This document shows, piece after piece, positions 1 to 6,623 of a stretch of 19,494 nt of DNA (position 1 is its first letter; the number at the start of each line of letters is the position of its first letter). Position numbers and translations under genes: made by a program. Origin of the DNA: Bacillota bacterium (GTDB lineage Bacteria; Bacillota; Clostridia; Oscillospirales; Ruminococcaceae); assembly GCA_023413185.1 (NCBI GenBank), contig JAEZQD010000137.1:1-19494 (forward strand), in the 5' to 3' direction. The notes below the pieces were generated by a model. The model saw nothing but the letters and a program-made list of their open reading frames with translations. It did not search any database and was not told the DNA's origin.

Positions 1-10
1 CAAATGGCAT
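1..10 (-). CDS. 5' end of a leftward gene, product unknown (partial)
   Basis: On the minus strand an ATG lies at 10-8, preceded by AAGGAG at 23-18 with a 7-nt spacer, which is close to ideal for a Clostridia ribosome binding site. Only three codons (Met-Pro-Phe) are inside the window, so no product can be named. An extended -10 promoter on the same strand at 73-65 supports a divergently transcribed gene. A chance start site cannot be excluded from so little sequence. Confidence 0.4.
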
Positions 11-49
11 GGTAATTCTCCTTATTGATTAATATAGTTGAATGCAAAC

Positions 50-79
50 AGGTTATAGTAAATAATTATAGCATAACCT
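50..79 (-). promoter_or_regulatory. Extended -10 promoter for the leftward gene, inside an inverted repeat
   Basis: Read on the minus strand, TATAAT (70-65) is preceded by TG at 73-72, giving the extended -10 form TGCTATAAT; no good -35 hexamer is visible at the normal distance, which extended -10 promoters tolerate. The box sits between two 7-bp arms, AGGTTAT at 50-56 and ATAACCT at 73-79 on the plus strand, so a dimeric repressor could cover it. The operator role is inference only. Confidence 0.35.
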
Positions 80-173
80 ACCTGAATTCTGTATCGAATT
101 TATTAATTCCTACCGGTCACAGCATAATAAACCTTATTATTTTGTCCGCTTTTTGTTGTTTGTGTATACATCC

Positions 174-317
174 CTAACATTCCCGTTTCTTTTTGCTGTT
201 TTTCTCAAAATGCAAATCGATTTCGACACGGCTATGGGTGATATCTTTCATGAAAACAACAAATTCACGTATATCAGGTGAAGCACGCTCATCGACTAAA
301 TGGTTGTATAAGTGCAT
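174..317 (-). other. Short open frame, possible gene remnant (47 codons)
   Basis: On the minus strand an ATG at 317-315 opens a frame that runs to TAG at 176-174, and stays open five codons further upstream to a TAA. The predicted peptide is 47 residues, strongly charged, with alternating hydrophobic and polar residues in RVEIDLHF and a lysine-rich tail KKKREC. There is no Shine-Dalgarno sequence before the ATG. It could be the decayed 3' end of an older gene, a small unrecognised gene, or chance in noncoding DNA. I do not recognise a family. Confidence 0.15.
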
Positions 318-421
318 TAACGCGACAGGTTTGTTTTATTCATTGAATTCTTAAATTACTTGATGTCATGCGCGTTGAAAACAGTTATGCGCACGGTTTC
401 GAAAGACAAAGTCCTTGCTCC

Positions 422-451
422 GAATAGCGTACATGCCAAACGGCATATAAT
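422..451 (+). promoter_or_regulatory. Candidate sporulation (sigma-E-like) promoter for the deacetylase
   Basis: CATATAAT at 444-451 matches the mother-cell sigma-E -10 consensus CATACAAT at 7 of 8 positions, and GAATAGC at 422-428 resembles the sigma-E -35 with a 15-nt spacer. Read as sigma-A, TATAAT at 446-451 is perfect but has no -35 partner. The start at 511 would then have a leader of about 50 nt. A sporulation sigma factor fits the gene's likely role, but the match is short and the -35 only partial. Confidence 0.3.
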
Positions 452-510
452 GTCTATGCAGCAATGTGGTGAACGATCCGGCTGATTGGGAGAGCGGGGG
501 CTTGTTGTAT

Positions 511-1305
511 ATGAAACGATACATGATAGTTACAAAAGGCAATCTGTTAACGATGGTTTTGGCTGCAGCTGTGTTCATTGCGTTTGTGTTTCTTGCTGCA
601 AAGCTTGACCATGTTGCCGTACCGGCATCCGGGTGGGCACATTATGCAAGGCTCCCTGTATATGGCGTAGAGGTTTCAGACAAGCGGATTGCATTGACCT
701 TTAACGCAGCATGGTCAGCGGACGATATCCCCGAGCTATTGGATGTCCTCAATAAGCAGGATGTGGTTTGCACCTTCTTTTTAGTGGGAGAATGGGCGGA
801 AAAGAACCCGAACGAGGCAAAAATGATAGGGGAAGCCGGACATGAAATCGGCAATCACTCTTACGCGCATCCCGATATGAACAAACTTTCTGCAGAGCAG
901 ATAAAAAAGGATATCTCCATGGCAGACGAGGTAATACAAAAGGCAACAGGGGTATGGCCGACGCTGTTCCGTGCCCCGTCCGGCGCTTATAACGATACGG
1001 TGGTGCAAACTGCGCAGGAGATGAAGCACACGGTCATCCAGTGGTCAATCGACAGCATTGATTGGCGTAAACCAGAACCCCAAAAGCTGACTAGCCGTGT
1101 ACTGCAAAAGGCAAAGCCCGGCGGGATTATTTTGATGCACACCGGTCTTGACAATACCAGAGCCGCGCTGCCAGATATCATAAAAGCCCTTAAGGAGCAG
1201 GGGTATGTATTTGTTACGGTAAGTAACCTGCTGATTTCAGGCGAAGCATCCATCGATTATAACGGAATTCAGCATCCGGTAAATAACAATGCCTATCCAA
1301 ACTAA
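511..1305 (+). CDS. PdaB-like polysaccharide deacetylase, membrane anchored
   Basis: This 264-residue protein has an N-terminal hydrophobic segment (about residues 11-31; signal anchor) followed by a NodB/CE4 fold. CE4 enzymes remove acetyl groups from N-acetylated sugars in peptidoglycan or chitin-like polymers; the PdaB branch acts in spore maturation. Visible motifs are HSYAH (metal-ligand His116 and His120), FRAPSG (Arg154), DSIDW (Asp181, Asp184) and LMH (His210). Motif 1 reads TFNAAW: the expected catalytic Asp is Asn65 (codon AAC at 703-705), so activity may be lost or altered. I chose ATG 511 over the upstream GTG 466 because the latter lacks any ribosome binding site and would put a polar tail before the anchor; even at 511 the site (GGGGG at 496-500) is weak. 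Family is confident; PdaB versus another spore or wall deacetylase is less so. Confidence 0.85.
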   Translation: MKRYMIVTKGNLLTMVLAAAVFIAFVFLAAKLDHVAVPASGWAHYARLPVYGVEVSDKRIALTFNAAWSADDIPELLDVLNKQDVVCTFFLVGEWAEKNPNEAKMIGEAGHEIGNHSYAHPDMNKLSAEQIKKDISMADEVIQKATGVWPTLFRAPSGAYNDTVVQTAQEMKHTVIQWSIDSIDWRKPEPQKLTSRVLQKAKPGGIILMHTGLDNTRAALPDIIKALKEQGYVFVTVSNLLISGEASIDYNGIQHPVNNNAYPN

Positions 1306-1322
1306 ATTTGCTGTGTTTATAT

Positions 1323-1350
1323 TTCAAAACCACCGTTCTTACGTTATAAT
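1323..1350 (+). promoter_or_regulatory. Sigma-A-like promoter for ispD
   Basis: TATAAT at 1345-1350 is a perfect -10. TTCAAA at 1323-1328 (4 of 6 to TTGACA) lies 16 nt upstream. It would start transcription about 45 nt before ispD, giving ispD-ispF their own transcript separate from the deacetylase gene. Confidence 0.5.
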
Positions 1351-1400
1351 GCTATTGAGAAGCTATAGAAAAGAGTAAGGAAAGAAAACGAGGGACACAG

Positions 1401-2111
1401 ATGCAAAACCATTTCATCTCGGCAATTATTGTTGCAGCCGGCAGTTCAGCTAGAATGGGGCAAGGCATAAACAAACAGATGATTATGCTCGGCGCGATGC
1501 CGGTGCTCGCGCACAGCATCGGTGTGTTCCAACAATGCGCCTCTGTCAATGAAATCATCGTGGTGACCAAGGGCGAACATATCATGGATGTCGGCAGTAT
1601 GGCAGAGGAATTTGGGTTTAGTAAGCTTCGCTGTGTTGTCGCGGGCGGAGCAACAAGACAGGAGTCTGTTTCAAACGGCATTGCGTCTTGCAGCGACAAG
1701 GCGGATTTCTATATTATTCACGATGGCGCACGCCCTTTGGTCCAAGACCATACCGTGAATGCTGTAATTGAGAATGCGCTTATTTACGGTGCGGCTGCAG
1801 CGGCTGTTCCTGTAAAGGATACCGTAAAACGCGTAGACGGCGATAGGAAGATAGAGCAAACGGTTGACAGAAGCAATCTGTACCTGGTGCAAACCCCCCA
1901 GATGTTTTCGGCGGAAACCTACCGCATGTCACTGAAACAGGCGCTTCATATGGGGCTTGACCTTACCGACGATTGCCAACTGTTTGAACGTACAGGTCAT
2001 ACGGTATATCTATGTGAGGGAGATTATAAAAACATAAAGATCACGACGCCGGAGGATATCGCCATTGCCCGCGCCCTCATGCAAAGGCAGGATATATTGG
2101 ACGAAAAGTAA
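1401..2111 (+). CDS. ispD: 2-C-methyl-D-erythritol 4-phosphate cytidylyltransferase
   Basis: IspD transfers CMP from CTP to methylerythritol 4-phosphate, the third step of the MEP pathway to isopentenyl diphosphate, in the cytosol. The 236-residue length is normal. The nucleotide-binding start AAGSSARMG (about residues 12-20) is followed by NKQ, and by GGATRQESV, IHDGARP, the substrate loop VPVKDTVKR, QTPQMF, LTDDCQ and the C-terminal KITTPED, all family signatures. The usual Pro before Lys-Gln is Asn here, which is not expected to matter. ATG 1401 has GAGGGA at 1390-1395 as ribosome binding site. ispF follows 22 nt later, so the two are probably cotranscribed; this pairing is common in bacteria. 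Confidence 0.95.
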   Translation: MQNHFISAIIVAAGSSARMGQGINKQMIMLGAMPVLAHSIGVFQQCASVNEIIVVTKGEHIMDVGSMAEEFGFSKLRCVVAGGATRQESVSNGIASCSDKADFYIIHDGARPLVQDHTVNAVIENALIYGAAAAAVPVKDTVKRVDGDRKIEQTVDRSNLYLVQTPQMFSAETYRMSLKQALHMGLDLTDDCQLFERTGHTVYLCEGDYKNIKITTPEDIAIARALMQRQDILDEK

Positions 2112-2133
2112 AAGGAAACGGAGAGCCGGTATT

Positions 2134-2616
2134 ATGATGGATATCAGAATCGGTCACGGATACGACGTGCACAGGCTTGTTTCGGGTCGTGCCTTAATCA
2201 TTGGTGGGGTTGCCATACCTTACAGCAAAGGGCTGTTGGGGCATTCGGATGCAGATGTATTAGCCCATGCGGTATCGGACTGCATACTGGGTGCGCTGGC
2301 GCTCGGTGATATCGGCAAGCATTTTCCCGACTCCGACGAGGCTTACCATAACGCAAACAGCATGATGCTGCTAAAAAGGGTAGTGCAGCTTGCCGACGAA
2401 GCGGGGTATCGGGCAGGAAACATTGATGCTACCATTGTTGCACAAGAACCGAAGCTTGCGCCTTATATTGAGCAGATGCGCAAGAATATTGCGGATGCAA
2501 TCGGCTGCGGCATTGAGCGTATCAGTGTTAAGGCAACAACGGAGGAGCATCTTGGCTTTACGGGAGAGGGACTGGGAGTTTCTGCTCACGCGGTGTGTAT
2601 CATGCAGCAATATTAA
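2134..2616 (+). CDS. ispF: 2-C-methyl-D-erythritol 2,4-cyclodiphosphate synthase
   Basis: IspF cyclises the CDP-methylerythritol phosphate intermediate to methylerythritol cyclodiphosphate with release of CMP, as a homotrimer with a divalent metal at each site. The protein is 160 residues, the family's normal size. Metal ligands are visible as DVH (Asp11, His13) and His37 in LLGHSDADV. LGDIGKHFPD, VAQEPKL and the C-terminal KATTEEHLGFTG are family signatures. Two ATGs occur in tandem at 2134 and 2137; GGAG at 2120-2123 serves either. An in-frame longer reading from 2065 would overlap ispD and lacks a site. The reaction follows that of IspE, so the gene pairs with ispD as two nonconsecutive steps of one pathway. 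Confidence 0.95.
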   Translation: MMDIRIGHGYDVHRLVSGRALIIGGVAIPYSKGLLGHSDADVLAHAVSDCILGALALGDIGKHFPDSDEAYHNANSMMLLKRVVQLADEAGYRAGNIDATIVAQEPKLAPYIEQMRKNIADAIGCGIERISVKATTEEHLGFTGEGLGVSAHAVCIMQQY

Positions 2617-2660
2617 AGGATTAACACACAATTCTCTTAGTAAAATAATAGGTTTTTCTG

Positions 2661-2688
2661 TTGCAACTCCTGCCGTTTGGCATAAGAT
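2661..2688 (+). promoter_or_regulatory. Weak sigma-A-like promoter upstream of the DUF3343 gene
   Basis: TTGCAA at 2661-2666 and TAAGAT at 2683-2688 are each 4 of 6 to consensus with a 16-nt spacer. It lies in the 134-nt gap after ispF, where I see no terminator, so read-through from ispF is equally possible. Confidence 0.25.
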
Positions 2689-2750
2689 GAACTATGGCGA
2701 TTACGGATGAGTCATTGTTTCATTTCGCGCCGAGCAAAGGAGTGTATAAA

Positions 2751-2975
2751 ATGCAGAGCGGATTGCTCACCTTTTCAACGGTGACCTACGCAATGAAAGC
2801 GCAGGGCCTACTACAGCGCAGCGGAATCCGGGCAGAGATTCAAAAAACACAGGACAGACAGCGCAACGGATGTCAATATATGATACGCATTAATGCTCGT
2901 TTTAGTACAGCGGTCGACCTGCTGGATAAAATGAATATTCCTTATCACAACGCATTGAAGGATGATGGAGCATGA
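2751..2975 (+). CDS. DUF3343 protein, putative sulfur/selenium carrier-like
   Basis: This small 74-residue protein begins GLLTFSTVTYAMKAQ, contains one GC pair in NGCQYMI, and ends with the ELL-type helix and a short strand; this matches the layout of the DUF3343 family (putative Se/S carrier protein-like). Family function is inferred from gene neighbourhoods with NifS-like enzymes and selenium genes, not from biochemistry. The single Cys in NGCQY is the candidate thiol carrier. ATG 2751 has a near-perfect AAAGGAG at 2736-2742 with an 8-nt spacer, so the longer reading from 2694 is rejected. Its stop overlaps the next gene's start (ATGA at 2972-2975), showing translational coupling with the desulfurase-like enzyme and suggesting the two proteins act together. 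Confidence 0.75.
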   Translation: MQSGLLTFSTVTYAMKAQGLLQRSGIRAEIQKTQDRQRNGCQYMIRINARFSTAVDLLDKMNIPYHNALKDDGA

Positions 2976-4102
2976 CGTATTTTGACAACGCCGCAACTAC
3001 GATGCACAAGCCCGCTTCGGTACTGCGTGCCGTGAAAGAGTGCGCCGAGTACTACGGGGCGAATCCCGGTCGCAGCGGGCATCGTCTTTCTATGCTATCG
3101 GCAAAAAAGGTATTTGAATGCCGCGAAACCGCGGCGAAACTGTTTGACGCAGAGCCGGACAATGTGGTATTTACCGCAAACTGTACCCAAGCGCTGAACA
3201 CCGCGATAAAGGGTGCACTCACAAAGGGCTCGCATGTCATTATATCCGATTTAGAGCACAACTCGGTATTTCGTCCCGTCTACCGGCTTTCGCAGGACGG
3301 AGGGGTAACCTACTCCATTGCCCAAGCATACGAGGGCGATTTTGACAAAACGGTGCGTTCGTTTGAGAGCCAGATAACACCAAAAACAAAGATGATTGCT
3401 TGCACGTCCGGCTCTAACCTATGCGGGATGATGCTGCCGTGTGATGCGTTATACGACCTATGCAAAAAACACGGGCTTCTGCTGTTGCTCGATCTGGCGC
3501 AGTCTGCCGGTACACGCAGAGCCTCGCTAGGCAAAGCGGACTTCTTATGTATGCCCGGACATAAAGGCTTGTACGGTCCTCCCGGCACAGGTATGTTAAT
3601 TACCGCAAAAGGGGAAGGACTCTCTACCATTATTGAGGGAGGAACGGGCAGCCAGTCCTATTTAAAAGAACAACCGCCCAGTATGCCGGAACGTCTGGAG
3701 AGCGGCACACTAAACACATACGGGATTGCGGGACTGCAAGAGGGGATGCAGTTCGTCGCATCCATGGGGCATGATCGCATATACCGTCACGAGCTTGCCC
3801 TTACACAGCTTTTGTACGACTCTTTAAAAAAGATGAAAAACATAAAGCTATATACCCAGCGCCCCGAATGGAACACACATCTGCCTGTACTGTGCTTTAA
3901 TGTGGGAGAGATTAAGAGCGAAACCGTTGTTGAGGAAATGAGCAAGCGCGGCTATGCGCTGCGTGGCGGTTTTCACTGTACCCCGCTCGCACATCAAAAG
4001 CTAAAAACAGGAGATTTTGGTGCGGTTCGCGCGAGCTTTTCGGTATATAACACGCAAGAGCAGGTGCTCAAATTTGCGCATGAGCTCAAACAGCTGCATT
4101 AA
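2972..4102 (+). CDS. Cysteine desulfurase-like class V aminotransferase (PLP enzyme)
   Basis: A 376-residue fold-type I PLP enzyme of the NifS/SufS/Csd group, most like the family often annotated as cysteine desulfurase family protein (EF2568-like). It starts with the family signature YFDNAATT. His96 in EHNSV should stack on the PLP ring, DLAQSAG supplies the Asp for the pyridine nitrogen, and Lys198 in GHKGLYGP should form the Schiff base. Cys336 in GGFHC, followed by PLAH and RASF, is placed like the persulfide cysteine of desulfurases. The expected reaction is removal of S (or Se) from cysteine (or selenocysteine) to give alanine and an enzyme persulfide. The four-base ATGA overlap with the DUF3343 gene suggests that protein as acceptor. 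Whether S or Se is the real substrate cannot be read from this window: no selD, selA or yedF-like gene is present. Confidence 0.85.
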   Translation: MTYFDNAATTMHKPASVLRAVKECAEYYGANPGRSGHRLSMLSAKKVFECRETAAKLFDAEPDNVVFTANCTQALNTAIKGALTKGSHVIISDLEHNSVFRPVYRLSQDGGVTYSIAQAYEGDFDKTVRSFESQITPKTKMIACTSGSNLCGMMLPCDALYDLCKKHGLLLLLDLAQSAGTRRASLGKADFLCMPGHKGLYGPPGTGMLITAKGEGLSTIIEGGTGSQSYLKEQPPSMPERLESGTLNTYGIAGLQEGMQFVASMGHDRIYRHELALTQLLYDSLKKMKNIKLYTQRPEWNTHLPVLCFNVGEIKSETVVEEMSKRGYALRGGFHCTPLAHQKLKTGDFGAVRASFSVYNTQEQVLKFAHELKQLH

Positions 4103-4180
4103 CCGAAATCCTGCATTGATACACCTTGAGCAAACAAGCAGCCGGCAGACCATAAAAATCCAACCATTCAATATTTGGCA

Positions 4181-4208
4181 TTGCAATCACCGGCAAATAT
4201 GCTACAAT
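4181..4208 (+). promoter_or_regulatory. Extended -10 promoter of cdaA-cdaR
   Basis: TTGCAA (4181-4186), a 16-nt spacer, and TACAAT (4203-4208) preceded by TG at 4200-4201 give an extended -10 promoter. Transcription would start near 4215, leaving a leader of about 170 nt before cdaA. Confidence 0.55.
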
Positions 4209-4274
4209 ATAAATAACTGTATAGTGCTAAATTGGTGTATGGCAAGCTGTAAGGATATAGATTGACTAAACACA

Positions 4275-4361
4275 GCGGCATTTCGGGTTGTACAAGCCTG
4301 TCTTGCCGCAGGGGTATCACTTTATACTTTTATTCGGGTTTAATGCCGTATGTTACCGCAT
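4275..4361 (+). promoter_or_regulatory. Hairpin-rich 5' leader of cdaA
   Basis: Three nested or adjacent inverted repeats lie in the leader: GCGGCA (4275-4280) with TGCCGC (4304-4309); inside that loop, the palindrome TTGTACAA with flanking GG/CC at 4286-4299; and ATGC-c-GTA with TAC-c-GCAT at 4343-4361, just before the ribosome binding site. No terminator-type U-run follows, so control of translation or mRNA stability is more likely than attenuation. It does not match a riboswitch class I can recognise. Confidence 0.3.
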
Positions 4362-4388
4362 CAATCCGGAAAGGCGTGGTCGTTTAAG

Positions 4389-5255
4389 ATGGAACTGTCA
4401 ACGATATGGGAGAGCATTGTACGATGGGCAGATACCATCGAATTTGCGGACTTTTTAGATGTGGCGATTGTGTCGTATCTCATCTATAAAATTATCAAGT
4501 TGGTGCGCGATACCCGCGCCGAACAGCTGGTTAAAGGTTTTGTTCTGCTGGCCGTTGGTTACTTACTGGTAGACATCTTTAAACTGACAACGATGAGCTT
4601 TCTTTTACAGAATGTACTTACACTCGGCGTAACCGCGCTGGTTGTTGTATTTCAGCCGGAACTTAGAAGGGCATTGGAGCAGGTAGGCAGGGTCAAAATT
4701 GGACTTACTATGTTCTCGCAGGGTGATATCGATGAGGATGAGCAGGAAAGACGTTGGCATTCGGCGGTTTCTGCTCTGTGTGAGAGCGCGGTTTCACTTT
4801 CTAGGCAGAAGATTGGCGCGCTCATTGTAATTGAACGGGAAACGAAGCTTGGCGAGATAATTAAGACCGGCACGGTTATTGACGCAGACGTAAGCGCGGA
4901 GCTTGTTGGGAATGTGTTTTTCCCCAATTCCCCGCTACACGACGGAGCGATGATGATAAGAAACGGCAAGCTTTATGCGGCGGGCTGTTTTCTTCCAATA
5001 TCGGACAACCAATCCATCAGTAAAACGCTTGGTACGCGCCATCGTGCCGCGCTTGGTATGAGTGAGAATTCGGATGCTGTCATTATTGTAGTCAGCGAGG
5101 AAACCGGGGTAATCTCGGTTGCGGAAAATGGAAAGCTGATAAGAAACTACGATGCCGCCACATTACAAGAACGTCTTGAGAAAACCCTGTTTACCAATAA
5201 ATTGTCGGAGTTTGCGGAGAAAAGACCGTCGTTTTGGAAAGGAAAATCAAAATGA
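4389..5255 (+). CDS. cdaA: Diadenylate cyclase CdaA (c-di-AMP synthase)
   Basis: CdaA condenses two ATP into the second messenger c-di-AMP at the inner face of the membrane, controlling potassium and osmolyte transport and wall homeostasis. This 288-residue protein has three hydrophobic segments (about residues 17-37, 44-66, 70-90), then a linker helix and the DAC domain. The two catalytic signatures are present: DGA at Asp185 in SPLHDGAM, and RHR (217-219) in GTRHRAALG. ATG 4389 is preceded by GGAAAGG at 4368-4374, 14 nt away, rather far; the ATG at 4350 has no site, and translation may depend on leader folding. The stop overlaps cdaR by four bases (ATGA), a pairing conserved across Firmicutes in which CdaR modulates the cyclase. 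Confidence 0.95.
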   Translation: MELSTIWESIVRWADTIEFADFLDVAIVSYLIYKIIKLVRDTRAEQLVKGFVLLAVGYLLVDIFKLTTMSFLLQNVLTLGVTALVVVFQPELRRALEQVGRVKIGLTMFSQGDIDEDEQERRWHSAVSALCESAVSLSRQKIGALIVIERETKLGEIIKTGTVIDADVSAELVGNVFFPNSPLHDGAMMIRNGKLYAAGCFLPISDNQSISKTLGTRHRAALGMSENSDAVIIVVSEETGVISVAENGKLIRNYDAATLQERLEKTLFTNKLSEFAEKRPSFWKGKSK

Positions 5256-6526
5256 AGGTGAAGATGAAAAAGGTTGGCTTTCGCAAGCTGTTTTATAATG
5301 ACAGGATTTTAATGATAATCTCTGTAATTCTTGGTATTATCGTTTGGGCGTTTGTGGTTAATGTAGTCGACCCGACTAAGGAGCAAAGGGTAACGGACAT
5401 TCCGGTTGCTTTTGATACGACCAGCCTTGAAAAATTAGGGCTTAGCGTCATCTCTGTCAGCAATAAAACGGTGGAGATTGACGTTGTCGGAAACCGATTG
5501 CCGGTATCTCAGTTAACGGCGGATGATTTTATCACCTCCGTTTCACTGTTTGGGGTGGATTCCCCGGGTATTTATGACCTAGAGGTGCAGGTAAGCAAAA
5601 AATACCAAAATACTGATTACGATATCATTCAACCCACGTCTCCCATTATTGTGTCGGTTCGGTTTGATAAGTATGTCACGAAGAAGATGCCTTTATCGGT
5701 TGATCTGTCGTCCGTAACTGTGCCCGGCGGGTATATCATGGGTAAGCATTATATCACCCCGGGTGAGATTACCATATCGGGTCCCGAAACCGATATTGCC
5801 CGCATATCGAAGTGTCTTGTTGTACCAGACCCTGCGCTGCCCGAGACGGTGGATAAAGCAACCGTTGGGAGCGGTGGCATTGTTTTATATGATGTTACGG
5901 GACAGCCGGTGGATATGACAAACCTAAAGCTTGACCGCGAGCGCGCTGATGTTACCATTCCGGTGTTAAAACAGAAAATTCTGCCCATTGAAGTGGAGTT
6001 CAATAACGTACCCGACAACTTTTTGTTGGATGAGCTGCAGTATTCATTGTCGGATACGCAGATACTTGTAGCGGGTCCCGCAGAAACGATTGACACAATG
6101 TCAAAGATCAGTGTTCGTTACGTAGATTTAAAGCTTGTTGAACCAAACAGCGTGTTCGTTTTTGACATTGAACTGCCTGAAGGCTTTGAAAACATTGACA
6201 ACGTAACATCTGTTAAAGTGGATTTTGGTATCGCGGATTACGAGGTACGTAAGTTTAATGTTAAGACGATTAACATTGTAAACGAACCCACTAACTATGA
6301 GGTTGCACTCGCGACAAAGGGAATAAACAATGTTCAAATTGTGGGTCCTGCAGAGATTCTTGAACAGATTACAGCAAGCGATATCGTAGCCGAGGTTGAT
6401 GTGTCTGATCGCGATCTTGGTACGGGCAGTCAGCATAACGTACCGGTGCGGATTATCATACCCTCGCGAGGCGTGGTGTGGGCAATTGGCGATTACTCGG
6501 TTGTTATTACAGTTCGGGAGAACTAA
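5252..6526 (+). CDS. cdaR: CdaA regulatory protein CdaR (YbbR-domain protein)
   Basis: CdaR is a membrane-anchored protein that binds CdaA and tunes its activity. The 424-residue product has one N-terminal transmembrane helix (about residues 19-38) and then only beta-rich sequence outside the membrane, which divides into about four YbbR repeats starting near residues 45, 130, 220 and 315, with recurring ITISGP/ILVAGP/VQIVGP turns. ATG 5252 has AAGGA at 5239-5243 with an 8-nt spacer; TTG 5234 is a poorer start. The gene begins inside the cdaA stop codon, so the two are translationally coupled. glmM, which follows cdaR in Bacillus, is not here: a terminator closes the unit instead. Confidence 0.92.
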   Translation: MKVKMKKVGFRKLFYNDRILMIISVILGIIVWAFVVNVVDPTKEQRVTDIPVAFDTTSLEKLGLSVISVSNKTVEIDVVGNRLPVSQLTADDFITSVSLFGVDSPGIYDLEVQVSKKYQNTDYDIIQPTSPIIVSVRFDKYVTKKMPLSVDLSSVTVPGGYIMGKHYITPGEITISGPETDIARISKCLVVPDPALPETVDKATVGSGGIVLYDVTGQPVDMTNLKLDRERADVTIPVLKQKILPIEVEFNNVPDNFLLDELQYSLSDTQILVAGPAETIDTMSKISVRYVDLKLVEPNSVFVFDIELPEGFENIDNVTSVKVDFGIADYEVRKFNVKTINIVNEPTNYEVALATKGINNVQIVGPAEILEQITASDIVAEVDVSDRDLGTGSQHNVPVRIIIPSRGVVWAIGDYSVVITVREN

Positions 6527-6540
6527 TAGTAAAACAGTTT

Positions 6541-6575
6541 GGGAGCCCGACCTGCAATGGTCAGGCTCTCTTTTG
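6541..6575 (+). terminator. Rho-independent terminator after cdaR
   Basis: GGGAGCC-c-GACC (6541-6552) pairs with GGTC-a-GGCTCTC (6559-6570) around a 6-nt loop, with one C-A mismatch and one G-U pair, followed by TTTT at 6571-6574. It begins 14 nt after the cdaR stop and closes the cdaA-cdaR unit. Confidence 0.85.
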
Positions 6576-6623
6576 TGTGGCAGCAAACATGGCTTGATGC
6601 TTTGAAAGGTACGGTAACGAGAT

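Larger units (their letters stand above)
11..510. other. AT-rich intergenic region between divergent genes
   Basis: About 500 bases separate the leftward start at 10 from the deacetylase start at 511. I see promoter candidates at both ends, a 47-codon minus-strand open frame at 317-174, and a small inverted repeat ATGCC/GGCAT at 433-446. I see no tRNA, no recognisable riboswitch and no rho-independent terminator. The open frame running leftward from about 578 to 366 overlaps the deacetylase start in antisense and is taken as a shadow. Confidence 0.6.

Noticed and set aside
210..281. 23-codon plus-strand open frame in the left intergenic region
   Set aside because: No Shine-Dalgarno sequence; it is simply the antisense of the minus-strand frame at 174-317.
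366..578. 70-residue minus-strand open frame across the deacetylase start
   Set aside because: It overlaps the deacetylase N-terminal anchor in antisense, has no ribosome binding site and no recognisable motif.
1401..1480. Missing Pro in the IspD PKQ motif as a sign of inactivity
   Set aside because: The Lys and all other signature residues are intact, and the Pro position is variable in this protein family as far as I know.
2390..2710. 106-residue plus-strand open frame over ispF
   Set aside because: It overlaps ispF, whose product is a complete and well-conserved enzyme; this is an alternative-frame shadow.
4017..4265. 82-residue plus-strand open frame spanning the end of the desulfurase gene and the cdaA promoter
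   Set aside because: Most of it lies in another frame of the desulfurase gene or over the promoter; low-complexity composition and no ribosome binding site.
4209..4388. c-di-AMP (ydaO-type) or other known riboswitch before cdaA
   Set aside because: I could not find the conserved core of any known class; hairpins alone do not support the name.
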